Positions 59,155 through 64,000 of a stretch of 64,000 nucleotides of DNA are shown piece by piece (the first letter of the stretch is position 1; the number at the start of each line of letters is the position of its first letter). A program made the translations under genes and the position numbers. Location: assembly GCF_030249855.1 (NCBI RefSeq), contig NZ_JANURN010000002.1, positions 225,694-289,693 of the forward strand, written 5' to 3'. The notes below the pieces were generated by a model that was not told where the DNA came from, made no database searches, and was given only the letters and a program-made list of their open reading frames with translations. The stretch is from Helicobacter_B zhangjianzhongii. GTDB lineage: Bacteria > Campylobacterota > Campylobacteria > Campylobacterales > Helicobacteraceae.

Positions 59155-59490
59155 AAAGTGGATTCTAGGAATAATCGCGTTTGTTTATGGATCGCCACGC
59201 GGATAAATCCGCTCGCGATGACAGAAAAGGGACTTTTGCAAGCAACGCGCCAAATTAAAAACGCCGCAGGATTCTAGGTTTGCCAGCGAAGCCCAAAATC
59301 TAACCAAGCACGCAAGCGGCAGGATTGAAAAACCAAAACGCAACAATTCTACACAAGTAGCTAGGCGGAAGGATTTGCGATGAGAAAGTAGGGTTGCGAA
59401 GCCTTTTGCGCGGAGATAAGCCTAGATGGCTATCGCACAAGCAAAAGGCAAGCTCCCTGCTTTATCGCGCAAAGCCAACGCCAAAAAGGA
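59155..59490. repeat. Dispersed repeats before the giant gene
   Basis: AAAAAGTGGATTCTAG, hairpin with GGATAAATCC (~59187-59223), CGCCGCAGGATTCTAGG, and a long-arm module (~59370-59475: GATGAGAAAGTAGGGTTGCG ... CTCCCTGCTTTATCGCGC). TTACCCCTTTTTAAAA at 59140-59155 starts inside the previous gene. Confidence 0.85.
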
Positions 59491-59496
59491 GAAAAA

Positions 59497-62400
59497 ATGG
59501 TAGATCCACGCACAGCCACCACCACCACCCAACCCCGACTGCGCTTCAACTTTGACAAAGCCAAGCAAAGCGGCGCAAGCGATGAAGATATACTAGAATT
59601 TTTGCAAAGCAGAGATACCAATATCGACTGGGGAGAGCTAGAGACAAGATCGCAAGGCTACCAAAATCCACTCGCTTATAAGATAAGCACGCTTGCACAA
59701 AACGACTGGGAATTTCTCCCGCCAAAGCCACAAGAATCCACGCCGCCAAGCCCAAGCCTAGAATCCACCCTGCCAAGCCCCACGCAAGAAGACTTCACCC
59801 CCACACTTGATAAGCTAGAAAATGAAAGCGCACTGCGAGAGATCTACCGCGATCTAGCACCTAGCTTTATGCTCACAAAAGAGATGGAGCAAGACAACAC
59901 CACACTGCAAAAAGCTATCGATGAAGCCAAAGAGCAAGGCAGAGCCTTTAGCGATTTACACCCAAGCCTAAAGCAAGCCCTACGCAAAAGAGCGCACCAA
60001 GAAAAGAGCGTCTTCACAAATCCACTCGCCACGCCCCACGACCTAGCCTTAGAGTCGTATGAAAAGGATCTAAGAGACCTACACATCGCTAAAAAGACCC
60101 CCCAAGAGCTAGACCAAAGCGACAAAGACTATATCAAATCGCGTGCAAGCGCGTGGGATAAGATCTTTGCTAGTGATGATGAAATATACCGCGATTTTAT
60201 AGAAAATAAACGAGCCCAAAAGATCGTGCCAAAAGAGATGAAAACAGCCCTTGAAGTGCTAGATAACTTCCACCAATACAAAAGCATAGCAAGCTTGCTT
60301 ACCGGAAGCGATGAAAAGGCAAAGACAGACTACCTAAACTCCGCCCACACAATCGCTACAAATCTAGGCTTTGAAGGCATAGGGGTAAATGACAAGGGGG
60401 AGCTATTTTTGAACCACAAGGGCGAGTTTTATCGCATAAATAGTGGCTTTTTTGAAAGCTTGCCTACGATTTTAGCGGCAAATGCTGGGAGTATCACAGG
60501 GGGCATTGCCGGGGCGTTTGCAGGCGCGGCAAGGGGAGCCAAGCTTGGCAGAGCTGGTGGGGGCTATGGCGCGACTGCTGGGGCAGTGGTGGGGGGAGCG
60601 GTGGGAGCCTTTGGCGGAGGGGCGTTAGATACGATCCTAGGCAATGCATACTTACACAGAGAGACTAATGCCCAAGAGATCTTAGCCCACGCCACACAAG
60701 AAGGCGTGCTAAATATCGTGGGCGATATGGCAATTTTGGGCGCGATCAAGGCGTATGACAAGCTTAAAGGAGCTGGCATAGCCCAAAGCCTAGGCAAGAT
60801 CATAGACTACACGCCGGTGCTAGGCTTTGTCAAACGCTCCCAAGATGGCAACCAAGCTATGGCACAAAAGCTGCTCTCTCAAACCTACACCAAAGAGCAA
60901 GAAAAATCCCTGCAAGAAGCCAGCGAAAACTTTGGTCTAGCCTTAGAGATCGGCGATCACACAAAGCGCATAGATACGACAAATCTGCCTCCAAAGTTCA
61001 AAGATGCAGTAGATAAGGTGCAAGATATTTTTACGCTGAAAAATCAGCAGCAGTTTCAAAACAGGCTTTTGCAAGCGATCCGCGCTGATGAGAGCGGGAA
61101 TTTACTAGGCTTTATCACAGAAGCTGCGAGCAAATCCCCCAAAGCGCACAATACTTTGACAAGGATTTTACACCAAACCACCCAAAAGCTTAAGAGAAGC
61201 CTAGAATCCATCGCGCCAAAAAGTAGCCTTAAAGCTATCTTTGATGAGCTAGAAAAAGGCACAAAAGACTCTTATGATGAAGCGATCACGCAGATTTTAG
61301 GCACGATCTATGATGATACCTACAAGGTCAATCTAAACACGCTTAAAGAGCAAAGCGGCTCCCAAAGCTTTGAAGCCTTTAAGCAAAGTCTAGCAGACTC
61401 TGGAGTCGCCCCAGAATCTAGTGCCAATTTCTTAAACTTTATAGAAAAAAACATCTATAACCCAAAGGGCGTATCCTTCACGCAGCTAAACAACGCGCTA
61501 AAAAATCTCAACGCCTACTACAAAAACGAGCGCGATCCAAACTTCAAAACCCACATAAAGCACGCTTATGATAGCTTTGTGCGAAGCGATATAAAAGCGG
61601 GCATTGAAAGTATCTTTGCCCAAAACAAAGTAGCCTACAATGACGCAAAAACGCTCTTTGATACGGCGTTGCTTGATTATGCCACGATGAAAGATAGCCT
61701 AAAGCTAGCTGATCGCCTGAAGATCCGCGACCGCAAAAATACCAATGAAAAAGCCCTGCAAAGCTTGCTTGATTTTGCCAAGGGGCAAGGCGACAAAGAA
61801 GCAAATCTCGATGCTATCACCAAAGCCCTACCACAAGGAGCAAGAGCGCATATAGAGATCGCTATGCTAGAAGAGCTTTTTAGGAAGTCTATGCTAGAGG
61901 TGCGCGATATACAGGTATTTAATAGCACGAAGTTTTTAGAGAATATCAAAGAGCTAAAGGGCACTTTCACTTCAAAGGCAGCCCACGACTACATCAACGC
62001 CGCGGAGAAGTTTCACGCGCTTTTTAAAAATGATCCTTTAATCTTACAAGCCATAAAGCCAGCGACCACGGACAAGATCGGCTCTAGTATCGCTACCACG
62101 CTTGAAGGGGCAGTGAAGTTTCAAGTGATTAAAGGGATCTTTGCCAATATGATAAGGCTTTTGCCACATATACCGCTTCTACCCTCTGTGAATCAAAAGG
62201 TCCAAGGAGCCGCCCTGCGCCACCACCTAAGCAAAGCCCTAGAATCTAGCTACAACATAGGCGATCTAAAGCTAGAGCTCGCGCGGCTTGAAAAGCGCGG
62301 CGACTTCACAAATGCCACAAAAGAGCATATAAGAGCCTTTAAAGGGGAGCTAGATAACGCACGCCAAGAGGTGCTAGATATAGCCAAAACGCCCCACGCC

Positions 62401-64000
62401 CTAGAATCCACATCGCCAAGCCCAAAGAGCGAGACAACCCAGCCGTCATCACCGAGCGACCCCCACTCTGTCATCGCGAGCCGCGATAGCGGCGTGGCGA
62501 TCCACAAGGAAGCACCGCAAGAAATGCCAAAAGTGGATTCTACTCAAAACGCCCAAAATCTAAACAGCACGCAGGCGACAACGCCCCCAGCGCAAAAAGT
62601 GGATTCTAGCCCAAAATATCACACTATAAGCACCCAAGAAGCACAAGAGCTAGCCGAGCATTTTCACTTCAAAGGCGCAAAGCCACTAGTGCGAGAAGCT
62701 AGAGAAAATGAGATAGCCCACGCGCTCAAATCCCACGGCGATGAAGCCACAGAATCCGCACGAGGAAATATCGCCATCACCCGCGCGGATATTGAAACAA
62801 ACTACCCCAAAATCACGCAAGAGCACGATGAGAAATTCTACACTGACACAGGCGTGATTTATGTCAAGCAAGTCAATGGATACCACATAACCATAGAGGA
62901 AGCACTGCTAGGGCAGGATAAGCTGATATTTAAAACAATGTGGAAAACAAAGGGGAATTACAACAAAGAAGTGCTACTAAAAAATGCTAAGGCTAGCCCA
63001 TATCCGCATAACGCAGATGAAGCGGCAAAGAGTGAATCTATCTCTAATCCTAGCTTAGAGCAGGGCAGTCCGCTACAATCTCACCAAAGCACAAGCGATT
63101 CTACCACACAAAGCCTAATGCAGCAAGCCAAGCAAGAAGCCCTAGCCAAGCAAAATGAGCTAGCAGAGCAAGCCAAGGCAAAAGAGCTAGCCGAGCAGCA
63201 AACCGCCCAAGCGATCAAGGACCACAACGACCAAATCCAAGCCCAAAAGGATGCGCGAGTGGGCAAGGGCGAAATGGATCGCGATATACACATAGGCGAC
63301 CCCATAGAAGTGCGCAAGACCAATGCCCCTAGCACAAGCATAGCCACTGATGATGATAATATCTACCAGCTAGATTTTGTGATCGTGAAAGCAAGCGATG
63401 TCAAGCCAAATTTCAGCAGTGATGGACTCCAGCCACGCACGCAAAAGGAGCATAAGACCATAGAATCCATAGCCCAAAACTTCAAGCCAGAAATGGTGCT
63501 AGGGAGAGGCGGCTACAAAGATCTCCCCATCATCGCAAAAGATGGGCAAGTCATCACAGGCAATCACCGCGTGCAAGGCTTTAAGGACTTCACCCAAGAG
63601 AGCCGCGCCGCGTATGAAAAGGCGATAAAAGACCGCTTTAATATCGAGCTAGCCAGCGATGAACTGCTACTACGAACGCCAAGCGATGATTTAAGTATAA
63701 AAGAGCTTTTAAGCATAGCCTACAACTCCAACAAAGAAGACATTAAAAACTTGGGCGATCATATTTACAGCGTGCTAGGACGATACGCGCCAAACTTTGC
63801 CAAGCTCCCACGCCAGCTAGAATCCACTAGCGTCCAAGAGCTAAAGAGCAAAATCGCTAGAATCCTAGATCCTAGCCCCTACCCCAATGAAAACGATGCC
63901 AACTTAGCCCTGCTAGCCAACACCATAAAAGCGGATAAAAATGCCAATATCACAGAAATGCTAAATGCCTTTAGCAAACTTGATAAAGAAGATGCGGATA
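59497..64000 (+). CDS. Giant polyvalent virion protein (partial, >1501 residues)
   Basis: Open from the ATG at 59497 (AAGGAG 5-6 nt upstream) to the right edge. The N-terminus FNFDKAKQSGASDEDILEFL is the Asp/Ala/Gly/Ser-Asp motif common in phage polyvalent proteins. Residues ~327-382 are a glycine-zipper hydrophobic block (SITGGIAGAFAGAARGAKLG). Residues ~989-1042 are translated repeats (SVIASRDSGVAIH, KVDS). Residues ~1051-1165 read like a phage Barnase-EndoU-ColicinE5/D-RelE-like nuclease domain (LKSHGDEATESARGNIAITR, IYVKQVNGYHITIEEALLG). Residues ~1292-1421 read like a DdrB-like ParB domain (PIIAKDGQVITGNHRVQGF). Such proteins are packaged and injected with phage DNA, serving ejection and early counter-defence. 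Confidence 0.8.
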   Translation, partial: MVDPRTATTTTQPRLRFNFDKAKQSGASDEDILEFLQSRDTNIDWGELETRSQGYQNPLAYKISTLAQNDWEFLPPKPQESTPPSPSLESTLPSPTQEDFTPTLDKLENESALREIYRDLAPSFMLTKEMEQDNTTLQKAIDEAKEQGRAFSDLHPSLKQALRKRAHQEKSVFTNPLATPHDLALESYEKDLRDLHIAKKTPQELDQSDKDYIKSRASAWDKIFASDDEIYRDFIENKRAQKIVPKEMKTALEVLDNFHQYKSIASLLTGSDEKAKTDYLNSAHTIATNLGFEGIGVNDKGELFLNHKGEFYRINSGFFESLPTILAANAGSITGGIAGAFAGAARGAKLGRAGGGYGATAGAVVGGAVGAFGGGALDTILGNAYLHRETNAQEILAHATQEGVLNIVGDMAILGAIKAYDKLKGAGIAQSLGKIIDYTPVLGFVKRSQDGNQAMAQKLLSQTYTKEQEKSLQEASENFGLALEIGDHTKRIDTTNLPPKFKDAVDKVQDIFTLKNQQQFQNRLLQAIRADESGNLLGFITEAASKSPKAHNTLTRILHQTTQKLKRSLESIAPKSSLKAIFDELEKGTKDSYDEAITQILGTIYDDTYKVNLNTLKEQSGSQSFEAFKQSLADSGVAPESSANFLNFIEKNIYNPKGVSFTQLNNALKNLNAYYKNERDPNFKTHIKHAYDSFVRSDIKAGIESIFAQNKVAYNDAKTLFDTALLDYATMKDSLKLADRLKIRDRKNTNEKALQSLLDFAKGQGDKEANLDAITKALPQGARAHIEIAMLEELFRKSMLEVRDIQVFNSTKFLENIKELKGTFTSKAAHDYINAAEKFHALFKNDPLILQAIKPATTDKIGSSIATTLEGAVKFQVIKGIFANMIRLLPHIPLLPSVNQKVQGAALRHHLSKALESSYNIGDLKLELARLEKRGDFTNATKEHIRAFKGELDNARQEVLDIAKTPHALESTSPSPKSETTQPSSPSDPHSVIASRDSGVAIHKEAPQEMPKVDSTQNAQNLNSTQATTPPAQKVDSSPKYHTISTQEAQELAEHFHFKGAKPLVREARENEIAHALKSHGDEATESARGNIAITRADIETNYPKITQEHDEKFYTDTGVIYVKQVNGYHITIEEALLGQDKLIFKTMWKTKGNYNKEVLLKNAKASPYPHNADEAAKSESISNPSLEQGSPLQSHQSTSDSTTQSLMQQAKQEALAKQNELAEQAKAKELAEQQTAQAIKDHNDQIQAQKDARVGKGEMDRDIHIGDPIEVRKTNAPSTSIATDDDNIYQLDFVIVKASDVKPNFSSDGLQPRTQKEHKTIESIAQNFKPEMVLGRGGYKDLPIIAKDGQVITGNHRVQGFKDFTQESRAAYEKAIKDRFNIELASDELLLRTPSDDLSIKELLSIAYNSNKEDIKNLGDHIYSVLGRYAPNFAKLPRQLESTSVQELKSKIARILDPSPYPNENDANLALLANTIKADKNANITEMLNAFSKLDKEDAD

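Noticed and set aside
60475..60640. Possible self-target of CRISPR spacers 1 and 3 in the giant phage gene
   Set aside because: The region encodes a similar glycine-zipper peptide, but the shared spacer core GGCGGTGCTGGTAT is not present there.

Overview
The window looks like the chromosome of a Helicobacter species, probably an enterohepatic or animal-gut one (Campylobacterota). Evidence: gene order matching H. pylori (nth, fliN, fliO-like, tonB-like, pyrC; guaB next to gatA; galU with a small membrane protein), several Helicobacter-style outer-membrane beta-barrels, the futalosine menaquinone enzyme MqnD, a FlgR-type regulator, and a Cas9 whose HNH block reads like that of Campylobacter jejuni.

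Layout. 1-4.4 kb: start of a flagellar response regulator, a repeat-stuffed secreted protein and three tandem outer-membrane proteins, all on the minus strand. 4.4-6.4 kb: panB and ruvB (+). 6.6-14.2 kb: a long minus-strand run of htrA, waaC, pyrC, tonB-like, fliO-like, fliN, cheX-like and nth. 14.3-20 kb: a type II-C CRISPR-Cas locus. It has six intact repeats and five spacers, a tracrRNA, cas2, cas1 and cas9. A degenerate seventh repeat is separated from the array by a 631-nt segment holding an intact acidic 189-aa ORF. 20-36 kb: two tRNA genes (Gln, initiator Met), mqnD, galU, mnmD-like, guaB, gatA, a giant-headed outer-membrane protein, dus, and an efflux module (HlyD plus two ABC-2 permeases) with two more outer-membrane proteins. 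About 36-64 kb: a temperate phage running off the right edge. It has a tyrosine integrase, small membrane proteins, a replication module (initiator-like protein, DnaB-like helicase, DnaG primase), a head module (putative scaffold, major capsid protein), virion proteins, large terminase, and a >1500-residue polyvalent virion protein with nuclease-like and ParB-like domains.

Two themes cut across the window. First, a dense family of palindromic dispersed repeats fills nearly every gap. It also sits in frame inside many genes, both chromosomal (waaC carries about 270 extra residues) and phage (initiator, primase, polyvalent protein). Inner palindromes are swapped between copies while the outer arms stay constant. 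Second, four unrelated or distantly related phage proteins, on both strands, end in the same peptide, Leu-Pro-Thr-Glu/Gln-Arg-aromatic, written with different codons. That points to a selected C-terminal tag of unknown purpose.

All assignments were made by reading the sequence. No database search was run. Family names rest on recognised motifs and synteny. The phage left boundary, att sites, portal, lysis genes and repressor were not identified.
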